Below, piece after piece: positions 45,568 through 59,700 of a stretch of DNA of 64,000 bases. Every line of letters starts with the position of its first letter. The first letter of the stretch is position 1. The notes beneath the pieces were generated by a model. The model worked only from the letters and a program-made list of their open reading frames with translations. It did not search any database and had not been told where the DNA came from. Origin of the DNA: Lactuca virosa (taxonomy: Eukaryota > Streptophyta > Magnoliopsida > Asterales > Asteraceae); contig CAKMRJ010003334.1 in assembly GCA_928212115.1 (NCBI GenBank), positions 103,528,548 to 103,592,547 of the forward strand, given 5' to 3'. Position numbers and translations under genes: made by a program.

Positions 45568-46453
45568 GGATCAAATTATTTACTGGATTAATGGGAACTA
45601 TGTATTATTATATATATATATTAAAGATGTGAAAAAAAGTAACAGTAAACAGCAACCTTTTTGGTCAATTTCGACCCTTCTACTTATATATATTAAAAAT
45701 TTCGGTCCTTCTACTTATTAATATTTTGCCTTCTTTTTCAGGGGTCCTTTTAAGCCATTTTTAAAATTGGCCCCTCTACTTTGATTCATTGTACATCCTT
45801 ATGGGCCCCCAATTTGCTATAGATCTGAATTGTCTTGATGGGTTTTTTTGTCATATCTATATTGTTAGTAGAGACGTGTCGTTTTTACGTACGCGTAGTC
45901 ATCGGCTTCTGACACGACGAACATACGTGCCTTCTTCTCTTTCTTTCACCGCCTCATCTTTTATTTTCAGAGGGTTTTCTTATTCGTCTGCTCCCATCTT
46001 CGATTAAAGCTTCCATCACCGTTGACATGCTTTTCTGGTAAATGGAATTGATCCCCAAAATACACAGTCTCTTCTCCTCTTCTCGCCTGACCATCTTCCC
46101 TCCGCTTGCTCTTAGGTTTCTTCTTCTTCTTCTGAGAATCGTTGACCTACACCAACTCCTACCCTAGAGAGCAAGTTTCAAAATCATCGGCCCCCACCAC
46201 CGGATGTTCCACGTTCAAATCGACGATTTAGGGCTTCCGACTTATGGCTGAATCGGTATGTGTTTCATGCTCTGTGATTGATTTTTAAGTGGATGATTAT
46301 CAACGATCGATTCTCTCTGTTAACGGCGTCATAAACACTTTTTCCTCTAGGTTTATGTGATTATCAACGATCGATTCTCTTACCGCTTCTTTTGGTCCTT
46401 CCACCACCGCTACCTCAAATCCATTCTCCTCTTCACAAAACCAATACCAGGTG

Positions 46454-46493
<40 letters not shown>

Positions 46494-48011
46494 TCACTTT
46501 ATCTGTTCCTCTATCTCTTTCTTTTCCAGAAATCGTATCTCTTTCTTTCTGTAATCGATTATGGCTCCACGCATTTTTCTTCCCAGTGCGGTTTCTTCAT
46601 GTGTGTTTGTTGTATCTGGACATCTCCTGCAACACGACATCAAAATTAGGTTTCTACGACACCTACCGATAGAGAACCGATATTGGACAGGAATCCACCG
46701 ACATGGACTTCTCTCATGCCTTGCGAGCCTTGAATTCCGGTCATTTACTCTTCGTTTTCCCTTCTTCTTCAACATCTGTGGGATTGGAGGACTGTTTCAC
46801 TCTACACACAGGTGTGAAAGGTATTGTTTCTTCTCTCAGCACGAGATTTCGAATAAGCAGTTAATGACTTCATCTCCTAAATGATTTCATCTCCTAAAGC
46901 AAGTTTCCACTGTAGGTAAATGATGTCCACCAAGTTTTTTTTCCTGTTGGTATGATTTCTGTAATTTTGATGATTACAGACCTAGAAACACGCCATGGAT
47001 TTTGGAAAAGAAATTGTGAAGGGAGCAGATGAGTACAATGGATTCAGTTGGGTAATTGATTTTGACTTCAATCGACACTTTCTTTTTCTACCAACTCTGT
47101 CTGCTTTCTCTACTTTGTTTATGAGATTGGAATTTGCTCTTCTTATCAGCTTTGATTACCACATGTTCGATGAAATACCTTTGGGGCATTCACAACGATT
47201 GTAACCAGCTCATAAGGTTTCTTTTGCCATCCAGTCTTTGAATGTTAAAGAAAATATTTTTTGAAGTTTCTATTAGTTTAATATAATTATTATGAAGCAA
47301 AAAATTGGAAGTATGATGCAGGTCAAATGGAAGGCTTGCAATTTTGGGTCTCAAACCACAAGCTTACCAGCAATGGTTAGTTTAATTTATAAACTTTAAC
47401 TTTTATTCAATATATTGATTGATTTGATTTTTTGAATAACCAAACTCACAAAATATAATGGAGTCTTGATAAAAATGTATATGTAGGCACAATTTGGGCA
47501 ACAGCAGTGAAGAGTCGCTATTGGATTCTATTTTCAGTGTTGAAAGCTTAATTTGGGGTTTTTCAACACATGTCTAAAACATTAGCAGATGGAAACCTGT
47601 CTTTGGACAAAAGAGGTAAACTTTAAACATTTTTTTCATTAATCTTATAGTTTTTATTTTATATGTGACTTTCTATGTACGATTGTCGTTTTGTATAATC
47701 CTCATGGGAATATTAAAGAACATTCTATATTGTAATATGAAACTAGCTTCTTTTTAGTATGCGTTAATTGGACTTCCTGTACCAGAACACCCTTATCTTT
47801 TGGATTGGACTAGAGCACCAGCAATTATTGGTTAAAATGATGATTTGTTCTTTGTAATGTTGAAGGGTAATCTTGACATTTAATATGCTTGGTTATGACT
47901 GTTAAATTTTGTTATCAGTTAGTTGTTATATAAGTCACTTATACGGTGGTTAAAGGTAGTTATAGCGGTTAAAATTAATTGTCATCTTGAAGGGTTGTGA
48001 TGGTTGGAGGT

Positions 48012-48055
<44 letters not shown>

Positions 48056-50900
48056 AGATTTATGTAATTAGTGTCTCGATTAATAAAAAATGTTTATGTT
48101 CCTATGTTAACAAAAATCTCAACCTGCACACATATCACAGAAAAGTGTTGTATAATATATCGGCTGATACATTAAGGATGAGAGTATGAAATATATTTCT
48201 TATTGATTTTGATTTGTTAATTTTGGCTGCGGTAGCTCAAAATGGTAAGGTACCCATAACATATCCTGAATTATTGATTAACATTCCCATTTTATGACCT
48301 TTCTTTTAAATATTGCATTTTATAATAACTTTGTGCTTTTATATTGAAATAGCTATTGAGTCGACTCTCTTTGCTTGCTTCCAGACAAATGGACGGATCT
48401 GTTGTTAAGGTGGTCGTGGGGGGGGGGGGGGGGTTATCAAACTCTTATCAGCGCTGATATGGAGAGAAAGCTTGACCATATGGTAAATTTTTTATAAAAA
48501 TTTAAAAACAATCCAATAATTATTTAATAGTAGTTAAAAAATAGATATAATTATATTTTATTGGCAGACATGGTTTTTTGAAGCAAAAGAAGATTGGATT
48601 CATTGGTAATTATTATAAATACAAAAGATTTATTGTTAAAAATCTATAAAAAAGAAAAATAAATAATAACTATAGTTATTTATATGTATGTTAATTAATG
48701 TTTCTCTTTTGCTTCAGGAACACTTCTTATTGAGCCCAAGGCTTTTCATACATCTTTATACAAGAAAAGGTGTTATTTTCTCCTTTAAACGTTAGATCAT
48801 TATGTCCTATTGTGCTTATTGTTTTCATTGATTTGCAAACCTGAAGGTATGCCATGTATCTATGTTTGTTGCTCCAGATCCATGGTTTAGGATGTCTAAT
48901 GTTTCTTACCTTAATAAATATCGAACTATCAATGAACATGGAGTGAGAACATTCTTATTTTCTGTTGGGTGTTTGATTTTTCGTTTGATTTTGTTCTCTT
49001 CCTGTTTTACGTCTTTACGTCTCACCCATATCCGTCCTCTTTCACTTTTGTAGGATAACCCAATCGATTGTTCATATTCAACATCGATCTCATCCTTCTC
49101 TCACTTAAATACCAAACCGATGAACTCAGCTGGGCCAGCAAGCTGATCTCAGGGTCTTTCACTTATTTTTTACAGTCGACAACTGCATCAGGTTATATGA
49201 AGCATACAAGATGCATGCTGTTATTGCAATTGATTGTTGTTGCTGCAACTGATGGTCATCGAACCCAACTGCCATCAACTAATTTGGTTCAGGGGGAGAC
49301 AGAAGGTGAGGGAAGACAGGAAAGAGTGTAAGAGCAGTTTGATTCCATCATTTGTTTCTGAATTTCACGATTTTTAGTGTTTTCTAAACTTATTGATTAT
49401 GTTCTTTGTGCTTTTTTAAGTTTTGAACACCAGCTGCTCGACAAAACTCCTCAACGAAAAATCTGGTCAAGAGTGTGTTTGTACTTGGAAAACTGTATCA
49501 TCGATCTCTTCTTCCTAGATTAAACTTATATTTCTTACAACATGGTAAATACATTGGCACTTTTGTAGAATAACCCAATTATGTTTTTGCTTCATTAGGC
49601 AAACACTCGGACATATGATAGGGGTTCATTTTGATATCAGGTTGTTCAAGACCAATGGCTGATAGAGTTTTAGAGGTTAGTTCGATGACCATTAGTGTCT
49701 CGATCCCTCTAATCCCTAGATTTGTAATCATGATAACTTACATCTCGATTATGTGAATCATACTACCAACTCTACAAGTTTGATTTACTACAAGTTTTGT
49801 AGCTGATTCGTTTCAATTGCATTACTTTTACTTCTTTCTAGGCACACTCCATCGTTATGGATTCAACTTCACCCAGTCAAGTATACTTATAGTTGTTGTT
49901 GATTTCATATTTCACAGATTTTTTGTTTGTTTCGTTTCGTTGCAGGTTTAATGAAGATTTCAACACTTCAAACTTCTGTTTGTAAGTTTTTTTTTTTTGA
50001 ATATTCTTTTGCGGTTTTTATTTATTATTGTTCTATAGTTGTAAATTTTGTTCTCTAATAGCAAATTACCTTTCAGTAAACCCAAACAACAATGCTTACC
50101 TCAAATCAAGATTTAGAGTGGTATCAGCCACTTGGTCAGGTGTGTGGAATCTGTCGTACAGGAGACTAGAGGAAGGGAAACAATAGCCAGTACTCTGTAG
50201 GAGATTATGTGGGTTCGATTTCATTTCCAGGAAGAGGAGTAAAACATTTGAGAACAAATTGATGTCAAAATGACATTATCTGATAAAATTGTTGCTAGCA
50301 AAATCTGTTGCTGTCAAGTTGTACGAATTTTTACTGTTGTCCGTATGAAATATGTTATATTGATGGTTCTATGTTGTTTGCAGATGGATGCAATCGACGT
50401 TGACTATCAGTATGACCGGAATTATATTGAAGGTGCAAAGAGTGGTAGAAGATCATTTGTAAAGCAGCAAAGTAAAATAAAATTGACTCAAACAACATAC
50501 TTTACTGTAGCTACCAATTAGAACAATGTACTATATTTCCAAACAAAAGTGACACCTTCCGACCCCCGCAACATAGGGGTCACCTTTCTAGTTAGGTATT
50601 AGGGAGGGGAGGACACCACTCAGCACCCCTCAGAGCGGTGGGGTTCAATGCCTAAAAAAAAGCGGGAAAAAGATGAATCTATGGCCGAGGGGAGGAGAGA
50701 AAGAACGCATGCATAATTTTTATAAACTTTTTTCACATCATCTAAATGATTTTTAACATAATTTTTATAAACTTTTCTATATCACTGGACGTAACAGATT
50801 ATGATGATATTTATACCTTTATACTGAAATTAGTTATATTTAAGTCATAATATTTAGTTTTTGACTTTTTTTTTTAACAATTTGGAATTTAAATGATGAC
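45566..50900. other. Long stretch without a recognised gene; exon-like islands
   Basis: Short higher-complexity islands separated by AT-rich, intron-like DNA occur at about 45880-46260, 46560-46880, 46985-47200, 47310-47390, 48365-48415, 48715-48770, 48860-48950, 49050-49330 and 50085-50240. Some are bordered by plausible GT/AG sites, e.g. TTTTTTACAG at 49165-49174. None gives a protein I recognise. A direct repeat GATTATCAACGATCGATTCTCT occurs at 46296 and 46360. It may be a decayed gene, a non-coding transcript, or gene pieces gathered by a transposon. Also present: (CT)n at 46456-46490, (TA)n at 48014-48041 and a G-run at 48416-48433. Confidence 0.4.
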
Positions 50901-51167
50901 TCATTGTTTTCAAATAATCAATTTCTTAGAAATTGTATCAAAATTGATTATTTAGATCTTTTAATAAATAATGTGTATAGCGTTTTTTTTTTTTTTTTTG
51001 TTTGTTTGTTTGTCAAAAGTAGTTGTAGGTATTTTACAACCTGTTTTAACATGGTTAATTTTTTAAGTTTAATATTTATATCACATACTATTATTTTTGA
51101 GCATATACCACTTTGGATGCCATTTTTTAATTATTTTAATTTGTTATTAACCAAAGGGCATTTTAGG

Positions 51168-51175
51168 TATATAAA
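51168..51175 (+). promoter_or_regulatory. TATA box of the KRP gene
   Basis: TATATAAA about 210 bp before the start codon. It is followed by a pyrimidine-rich stretch (51259-51290, CCCCCTTCTTTCCCTCTTC-type) like a plant Y patch or CT-rich 5' UTR. Confidence 0.55.
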
Positions 51176-51386
51176 AAATTCCGGAAGCAATACAAATGCC
51201 CCCAAAATTGCCGTTCTCCTTTTACACCAACCCTAACTTCTTACAATCAAATCTTTCCCCCTTCTTTCCCTCTTCTCTTTCTCTCTCTAAAACAACCGTC
51301 TTCGTTTTCATATATCTCTACGAAATTTCAAGAATTTATGAGACTCAATTCTCACAATCTGATTCGACCGTCATCAAATTAGGCGC

Positions 51387-53465
51387 ATGGGGAAGTACAT
51401 GAGGAAAGCGAAATTGACCGGCGATGCGGTGGCAGTTATGGAAGTCTCTTCTTCTCTCGGCGTCCGAACGCGAGCCAAAACCCTAGCCTTACAGAAACTT
51501 CAAGCTTCGAAAACCACTGACACACCTCCGCTCGAGGACAACCATGAGTTGTCGTATCTCCAGCTTCGAAGCCGTAGGCTGGAAAAGCCACCGCTGCAAC
51601 AATCGACGTGCTGCAGGCAAGAAAACCCTAACCCTGGCATGGGAACTTCGAGGTTGGTAATTCGTTCCGGTGGTTCAGTTTCAGTTGGGTCCGGTTCATG
51701 TAATGAAAACCATAGGGTTTTGCGTGAGTCCAAAATCAAAGCAGCTGAAGAAACAGAGGCTTATTGTGATTTTGGTACCGAAGAAACTTCTTTTGGGGAA
51801 AATAATACTGATTTCGATGGTAGAGAGAGGTATAATTTATTTATTTCTCTGATTTATATAATAATTTAGCATCTTTTGCAGAAGTTTTCTGCTTCCTGCT
51901 TCTATTCCTGTTTTAATATTTGTTTGATTATATGAGGAAAAGAGTGTTATTTTTACATAATTTTTTTTTGATGCTTTACGTTTCTTAAATACACGCCATG
52001 GACAGAATATCAACTATTCTTCATAAAAATATCTATGTTCGTCATCAACTTGTTATTATTTGATGCTAAAAGAAATATGAGTATTTCAATTATATGTTCT
52101 TTTGAGTTGTTTTATAATTTTTAAAGGGCACTTTTTTGTCTTATGTGGGTGTGAATATTCTTTTGTATTGGTTGAAAATGCTCTTTGGAGAGGGACTTTC
52201 TTGTTCTTATATGCAAAAGTGTTTCACTTTCTTTTTCTTTTTTCATTGCTTCATCGTGTGGGTACCATCTTTAATTAAACAATTAACTTTCCAAATCCTT
52301 TTTTTTTCAAAGAACTATAAAAATACATTGAATGAACACATCTCGTTAGATAACAAAGTTGTTACTTTTATATTTACATTTTTATGGTGAATAGATTTTT
52401 GCTAGATGACATGACACAGATTATTTCTCTTGTAACCCCACGAGCCATAAAGGGCATTCATGTCTTTTAAACATGCAAATTTGGGAAGAGCATTCACATC
52501 TTTGTACATACAACCATACAAGAGATCTAGAGTCATTTCTGTCCCACATGTTTTAGTGTTGTTCATAACATATTATGAGACATGGGTAGTGAGATTGAGA
52601 TAAAATCCAACATGGTTACTATTTTTAACATAGGTGTCATTTATTATCAATCGGCATCTTTTCCATCTCGTGACTTGTTATTTAAATAGGCCTATTTTTT
52701 GGGTTAAATTTGTGTAGCATATTTATTGGTTGAACAGAGAAACAAAACCAAATCTGCTTGAATCACATGTTGACCATTGCCACTTCCTAGTTTAGATTCT
52801 CATCAACAGTGTATTACTAGAATGCATGGTAAAGGACTGGCCCCACCTACACAAGTTGTTTTTTACCATGTGTCAGTTGATAGATAGTACACAGACAATT
52901 AAACAGGAAAAGGATAGTATCGTATAAGTTTCACTCCCACTATCATTATTTTATAAAACAAATATTTCTTTTTGTTGTTATCTTTCTAACCATTTTATCC
53001 ATCCTTTTAGTGGACCATAAGTTAATTTCTTGGGACTATAACAGACTTTATTTTTTGTTTTCTTTGTTATGCTAATTACCATTCTTTTTTTTTTTAATAT
53101 ATATGTAGGAGCACTAGAGAAAGCACACCTTGTAGCTTTATAAGGGAGTCAAATACCAATAATACCCCTGGCTCTGCTACAAACCGACATGCTTCTAACA
53201 GGGTAATCCAGAATTCCATCCAGAGGATTATGCCTTCAGCACAGGAGATTGAGGTGTTTTTTGCTCGACATGCACATGAGCAGCAGCGACGTTTTTCTGA
53301 AAAGTAAATTAATTTTTAACATTTTAATATTTATATATTTAAATGTTCCTGAATAATCATTTGTTTTATTTAATCATTTTTGGTTAATAATGCAGGTACA
53401 ACTTTGATATTGTGAATGAAAAGCCACTTGAAGGGCGTTATGAATGGGTGAAAGTGCAACCATAA
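51387..53465 (+). CDS. KRP: KRP/ICK cyclin-dependent kinase inhibitor (KRP3/4/5-type), three exons
   Basis: Exons 51387-51829, 53109-53303 and 53396-53465 with GT-AG introns of 1279 and 92 bp give 235 residues. Landmarks in order: N-terminal MGKYMRKAKLTG with VMEVSSSLGVRTRAKTLAL (residues 1-36, diagnostic of the KRP3/4/5 group), YLQLRSRRLEK (about 56-66), STRESTPCSF at the start of exon 2, and the C-terminal inhibitory domain: EIEVFFARHAHEQQRRFSEK, then YNFDIVNEKPLEGRYEWVKV to the end. The C-terminus of this family contacts cyclin D and CDKA to block kinase activity in the nucleus, limiting cell-cycle and endoreduplication progress. All exons are open, splice sites are canonical and the reading phase is kept across both junctions (codons AG|G and AA|G). 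It is the only convincing host gene in the window. The group assignment is from remembered Arabidopsis relatives. Confidence 0.95.
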
Positions 53466-55044
53466 ATGGAAGTGGATATTAATAATAAGAATAATAATAA
53501 CATTGATATCATAGTTTGCAGATAAGAAAGTAGAGGATTAATGGAATGTAAAGAGCAAACAGAAGAGCTGTGTAATCTATAATGATGTCAAGATAATAGA
53601 GCTGATGTATTACACACTAACATATGTAGGGGTAGAATGGGAATGAAGGAAAAAAATATGTTGTTTTTACCTTTCCCTAGATTTGCAAGTAATAATTCAT
53701 AAATAATTGCCAAGGTTGGTGGTCATTTAGCTTTAATTGTGAAGCTCGAATTTGCTAATATAATGTCAAAATGGGTTTATTTTTTAGTCTCACTTTTATG
53801 ATCTTTTTTGTAATTACTTTATGTACCCTTGAACTTGTTTTGGCAATAATTGACATGGTGAACAAGTGTGTTTTCCTCTTGATGAGCATAGACTGAAACC
53901 CTAAAAATATGAGAAATAATGCGCACACACACATGTGATTGTTCCAATTTCAATTTTGAACAGTGAGTCAGTAGCTTTGACTTTGAGAGGTTAAAGTTGG
54001 GTATTTTTTTAGCTTTGTTTTCCTGTTTTTTTTTCTCCTGTATTGAAACTAGCAATTTTGGTCCAAGGTTTTTTCTTTTTACATGTCTTGTCCCTTGAAT
54101 TCATCTTCTTTCACATTTAGCTGTGGTTTCATTTTTTTTCATGTTTGGTCATTGAGCCATTAAATCTAACACTTTGCTATTAATATTTTAAAAAAATATC
54201 ATATTGCCTTTGGACAAATCCAGTAAATATAAACATGCCATAGGGACCAATTTTGAAATTTCTCAATTAATATTATCAACTTCCACATCCACACTGCATC
54301 ATCTGATTAGGTTATATTCCAATTACAACAGCAAAAGAGGATTTAATAATTTACAAGGTTCTATTCAAGATATTTCACTTCAGACACACCTGTGATACCG
54401 ATAGAAGTACGACTGTACAATCATGAAATTCACCTGCACATGCTCGGGTGAAACATACAAGAAAATGAAACCAAGCGAGCTATGTAACAAAAAAAAAATT
54501 GGACAAAAGTTGCTAGTTTCACTATACCATAGGGACCATTTATGTAATTTAGTGAACATGTTATGACTAGTACAGTATCCAATGGCAATGTTTAGCCTGA
54601 GCAGCATGGTGAGGTCAGGTAACAGTGGTAGGGTGCATGAATTATAAGCCTACTAAGAGTTAGCATACAGCCATGCATGCAGAAAAGCTGCGAATATCAA
54701 AGCAAGAACGCTTCCATTTTTTTTAAGATTCCAATATCTTTTTGGCTTTCAGAGAAACTTGTCATAGTCTCATTGGATTCTTTCTCAGTAGAAAAACATT
54801 TTACTTGAGACCACAAAATAAAAGTGACATAATTTACAGACATCAAACTACCTAATAAAATCTTGAACATACTCATTGGATCGATTACTAAAAATCACTT
54901 CGACATTCATCCATCGCCTTGGTGGTAAGATGGTTTATACTCCCAAGATATACTAATCAACTTTAATGTTTTTGTATAATTTGTTTTTATGGGTTTGTAA
55001 AACAAAGTCTTAATTTTGGAAAATTTATGTTTAATATCTTTTTT

Positions 55045-55047
<3 letters not shown>
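53466..55047. other. KRP 3' flank and intergenic DNA
   Basis: The 3' UTR probably covers the first 200-300 bp. Beyond it, AT-rich DNA with no gene recognised. Confidence 0.5.

Positions 55048-55078
<31 letters not shown>
55048..55078 (+). repeat. (TA)n microsatellite
   Basis: About 31 bp of AT repeat at the left edge of a large fold-back element. Confidence 0.95.
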
Positions 55079-55081
<3 letters not shown>

Positions 55082-55775
55082 TGTGTTTCTTACATTTATT
55101 CTATGCTAGAATGCAATGCACCAATAACAATTTAGTAAATTAAATAATTATTTAATTAAATAAAGATAGATATTAAATGATTTCCATAATTGTATGTATA
55201 TTAAATGATATCCATAATTATAATTCTCATTTTTATGGAAACTAATTAAATTCATCATTAATGTCAGCAATAACATTCTTTCAGAGTGAATTAAGATCTA
55301 GGTTTTCATGTGTGGGTTCGTGTTTTATTTATGGACTCATTCACTTAAAATACAACAAAGTTGCATGAAATATGAAGAACGAGAGTGTATTCTACTACAA
55401 TACACTCTCATTCTGTTAGAATATACTCTCATTCTTCTAGAATAAACTTTCATTCTACTAGAATACACTCTCGATTCTCCATGTTGTAGGCAACTTTGTT
55501 GTATTTTGAGTAAGTGAGTCATGAAACAAAATATGAACTTATACATGAAAGACTAGATTCGAATTCGTTCTGAAAAAATATTATTGCTGATATTATTGAC
55601 GAATTTAATTAGTTTCCATAAAAAATGAATTATAATTATGGATATCATTTAATATACATATAATTATGGAAATCATTTAATATCTATCTTTATTTAATTA
55701 TATAATAATTTATTTTTTATTAAATTCTTATTGGTGCATTCTAGCACACAATAGATGTAAGAAACATTTGAACCT
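55079..55775. mobile_element. Large fold-back element (about 690 bp), MITE-like
   Basis: Two inverted arms of nearly 300 bp, 55079-~55375 and ~55475-55775, match at high identity with small gaps: e.g. GCTAGAATGC with ATGCACCAATAA on the left is mirrored by TTATTGGTGCATTCTAGC on the right, and ATTAAATGATTTCCATAATT is mirrored near 55655. The ~100-bp centre holds four 21-24 bp repeats built on ATTCTACTAGAATACACTCTC. No coding capacity. It lies about 1.6 kb downstream of the KRP stop. Confidence 0.85.

Positions 55776-56240
<465 letters not shown>

Positions 56241-56326
<86 letters not shown>
56241..56326 (+). repeat. (TA)n microsatellite
   Basis: About 85 bp of TA repeat on the right of the palindromic MITE. 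Confidence 0.95.
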
Positions 56327-56329
<3 letters not shown>

Positions 56330-58935
56330 TCATGGGCTATTAACAACAACTATTGTTTTTCTTTGTTGTTGTTTAGTTCTTTGCAATGTTTCAAAAACCG
56401 GTTCGATCCGATTGATCAAATCGGGTGGACTAGGTACCAGAGACGAGAGAGGTTCAACAACGCCAGGTTTTATGTCAATTTTTAAATCGGATTTGAATCG
56501 AACGATTTCTTCAAAAACTGGGTTGAACCGATGTGATCGAATTGGTAAAAAAACCGTTTGACAGGTTTATTGGACTTGTATAGTTTGATTTCAAACCCAT
56601 GGCCATATTTCTTCTGATCTGTTTCTCGTTTGGAATTGAAGTTGAACCCACCTCTTTCTTTCCTGTTTCTTTTAGATATAGATCGAGAATGGAACACCCC
56701 TTTATAATTTGGCCATTGTTTTTTCCAGTGAAGTAAAGAAGACAACGAATTAGAGGTTAGGGTGTATGAAATCGATGAACATGGGAGTTTCAATTTCTTT
56801 TTTTTAATTCTTTGTGTGATCACTGATTTGCATAAGGTGCTGGCTTGGTGGGGGTATGATGATTAAGGTGGTGGATGGCAGTGGGTTATGTAAAGTGTTG
56901 ACGGTGGCAGTTGGTGGATGGATATAAAGATGATTATGATGGTAATGAATTCCAGGTGAAATGCCTTTAGTAATGCCGGTGGTTGTGTAAGTTTTTTTGA
57001 TTGATGAAGGCTCATTCGGGTAAAAATAGGTGGTGGTCGATGGTTGTGGGCAGTGGTGATGATCTGGCTGTGGTGATTTTGTCAAAGAATTTAGGGGGGA
57101 AAGATGGTTTAGAAGGGAAGGTAGTATAAGGTGGGTGGGGTGGGGTTTTTTATTTTATTTTGTATATTATAAATAATTGTAAGAAAAATAAAAATAAATG
57201 AAAAAAAAGAATAAAAAGGGTAAATTAGTCATTTCATGTCTTGTAAGGGATTATACGTGCAAATAAAAACCAACGAAGGATGACATGTGCAACTTTTAAC
57301 CAAACCAGAGACTGTACGAGTTAATTTTTGAAAATAGGGACTAAACACGCTTTTTGACATGTCCACGAGGGACAAGTAATCTAACTTAAGGGAAATTGAG
57401 TAATCTAACCATAACGTAATGTGCATTTGAAAAAAAATAATTTACTTTTTGCTTTTGTAAAAATAACCACCAAGTCCGGAATTGAGGATTCCGGATTGAA
57501 AAAAAAAATTCTAACAAAAAAATATTCCCGGCATTCCAGAATTTTAGACCGATATTACGGATTTCGGAGATTGAGAAAAAAAAACTTTGAAATTTCAAAA
57601 ACAAATCTGAAATCCGATGAGCAATTCCAGAATTTCGAGAAAAAAAATGTTTTTTACTAAAATCTAACAAAAAATCAAAGAAACAAAGTAAAGAGGAAAT
57701 ATATACGATATTATGGCTTAAAATCAAACATTTTATTGAAAACGATGATATTATACACTTCGAAATAGACATTTGACATTTCAGATATAAGTAGAGAGGT
57801 TTCTTTGAAAAAAAATTGCAAAATGAAGAAGAAGAAGAACTCCAAAAAAATTGAAAAACAATTCAGAATGGGCATTATGGAGAAAGATGCCATTTTTCAA
57901 AAATTAAAAAAAAATGATTATTTTCTTTGAAAAACTTATTTATAATGGTCACTTTACTCAATATCTTATAAGTTAAAGATCATTTATGTTTACTATGAGG
58001 CTACGAGTATGAAAGGGTATTTGGGATTGTTTATTTGGCACATACATGTGACTTACTTATTTTTTAGTTTTTTAAGTTTTAATGTTTGTGAAGCTAAAAA
58101 CTAGCTTATAAACTATTTTTTTAAGTTGTTGGGACTATTATTTCAACGAGCTTATGAAGCTTTTCGAAAATTCTCTAGATTATACTCTCTATTATTTATA
58201 TTTACATTTTTAGGTAGTTTATTAGCTCTCTTAATTTACCATCTTAGAGGCAACACAAACCCTTTGCACCTTTAGAATTCAACAGTGGTATAGATAATGT
58301 CAGAAAAACCCAGAAGAGGATTGGTGTTATACGGTGACAGATTGCATCGATTCCTCAACCCTTCTCATACTCATCTGGCCATCTACATTCATTAGCCAAC
58401 TCAATCTTTATGTGGCTTCTTCAAACTCCCTCACTTTCATCCTACATGTGTCTCTTGATCATAACTCCTTCCACTATTTTTGTATGCTTCCTGTGATTTG
58501 CATAGATAATAGATTTGGGTGTTATCCCCTTCGAATCATGCAGTTTAGTTAACATTTTTTGAGAAGTTTTAACCTTCGATTGTAGAATGTTTTTCAGTAT
58601 GATTGTGCCATTTGTTATCTCTTTTGCTTATGTTACGTTTTCCTTTTCATATTATGTTCCTGTGAGTAATGTGTTGATGTGTTTGGTCTATGATATGATT
58701 AATATTTAATTCAGCTGATATTGTTAATGCCAACGAAATGTATTGATTTTCATAACCCGGGGTTGGGGTCCGTAATATGATGATTTTGTTAGCCTGTTTA
58801 GGGAATGGAAGGCTGGAACATTAGGGTATGGACTAACAATTTGCCAATCAAACGGGCTTTGAGGAGGCCCAGTCATACACAATTGAACAAATTTGAGAAT
58901 TTTTATTTATATACTTGTTTGTTACCAAGATATTT
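56327..58935. other. Intergenic segment without a recognised gene
   Basis: Several short frames on the minus strand (56482-56823, 56804-57085, 57386-57772) have low-complexity or Asn/His-rich translations and no family resemblance. A part-palindromic block around 57470-57640 is built on TTCCGGAATT-type words. Near 57230-57390 is a sequence resembling a Mutator or hAT end. No coding call is made. Confidence 0.4.
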
Positions 58936-59700
58936 ACGAACGGCAAAAAAAAAAAAAAAAAAAAAAACGATGTACTTTGTGCTAGATACATAGGTATAAT
59001 TTATACCAAAAATGATTTAATTCTTTTAAAATTTATCAAGCACAATAACAAGTTTTTAAGTTTTACTGGTTATCATTTATCACGTAAATAAAAAGTAAAA
59101 TCTATATTTATACATGGACCGAAAGAAATTACTAAAATTTAAGGGTGTACCTAATTACCTATCCTTAACCTCACTTTTCTTGTGCAACTTTAGCGCCACA
59201 TCATTTTCCACTCACTTTATTTTCACCTTCAAAACGTAGGAAATGATTACCTTTTATTTTTCCTTATTTTTTTAAATTATATTTTATACCTATATTATAT
59301 ACTATTTGTAGGAAATTAAAAACCTTAGATTTTAATATATATTTTTTATAATATTTTAGTATATATTTAATTAAATTATATATTAAAATTGTAAAAAAAA
59401 ACAAAAAAAGAAATACAAAATTTATGTTGACCAATGAGGAGAAGAGAGAAGGAGCGTGGAAGGGGTACCACACCCTCCTAAACCGCACCACAAACTGCAC
59501 TCATTTCTGGGTGCGGTTCCAGCTAGATTTTGTCTAAATCGTGGTACACCCTCCGACCTAATAGTTGTTGCAACTACCGCTACTACTTCTATCATTACGA
59601 TTAATACAACTTCTTTTGTTGTTGTCATTATCACCATCATTGCCATTATGTCTAGTGTTGTCTACACTATCACTACCAATCTACTACCACCACCACCACT
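58936..59700. other. AT-rich intergenic DNA, with a poly-A run and a MITE-like stretch
   Basis: An A-run of about 22 bp lies near 58945-58967. AGGGTGTACC at 59141-59150 recurs inverted as GGTACACCCT at 59541-59550, suggesting a small MITE of about 400 bp, but no target duplication was found. Confidence 0.4.

Noticed and set aside
45378..45721. Open frames with Ile-Tyr repeats
   Set aside because: They are translations of the (AT)n microsatellite; the same holds at 48004, 55768 and 56201.
46300..46554. Arg-Glu repeat and Ser-Leu repeat frames on both strands
   Set aside because: They translate the (CT)n microsatellite at 46456-46490.
51500..51739. Minus-strand frame in KRP exon 1
   Set aside because: Shadow of the real gene on the opposite strand.
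56804..57085. His/Pro/Thr-rich minus-strand frame
   Set aside because: Low-complexity translation of GGTGGT-type repeats with no family match or supporting context.
57386..57772. 128-residue minus-strand frame
   Set aside because: Phe/Ser-rich translation of a T/A-rich, part-palindromic block; no start context, no domain, no neighbours.
58936..58970. Poly-A run as the tail of a LINE or processed pseudogene
   Set aside because: No coding similarity or target duplication was found upstream of the run.
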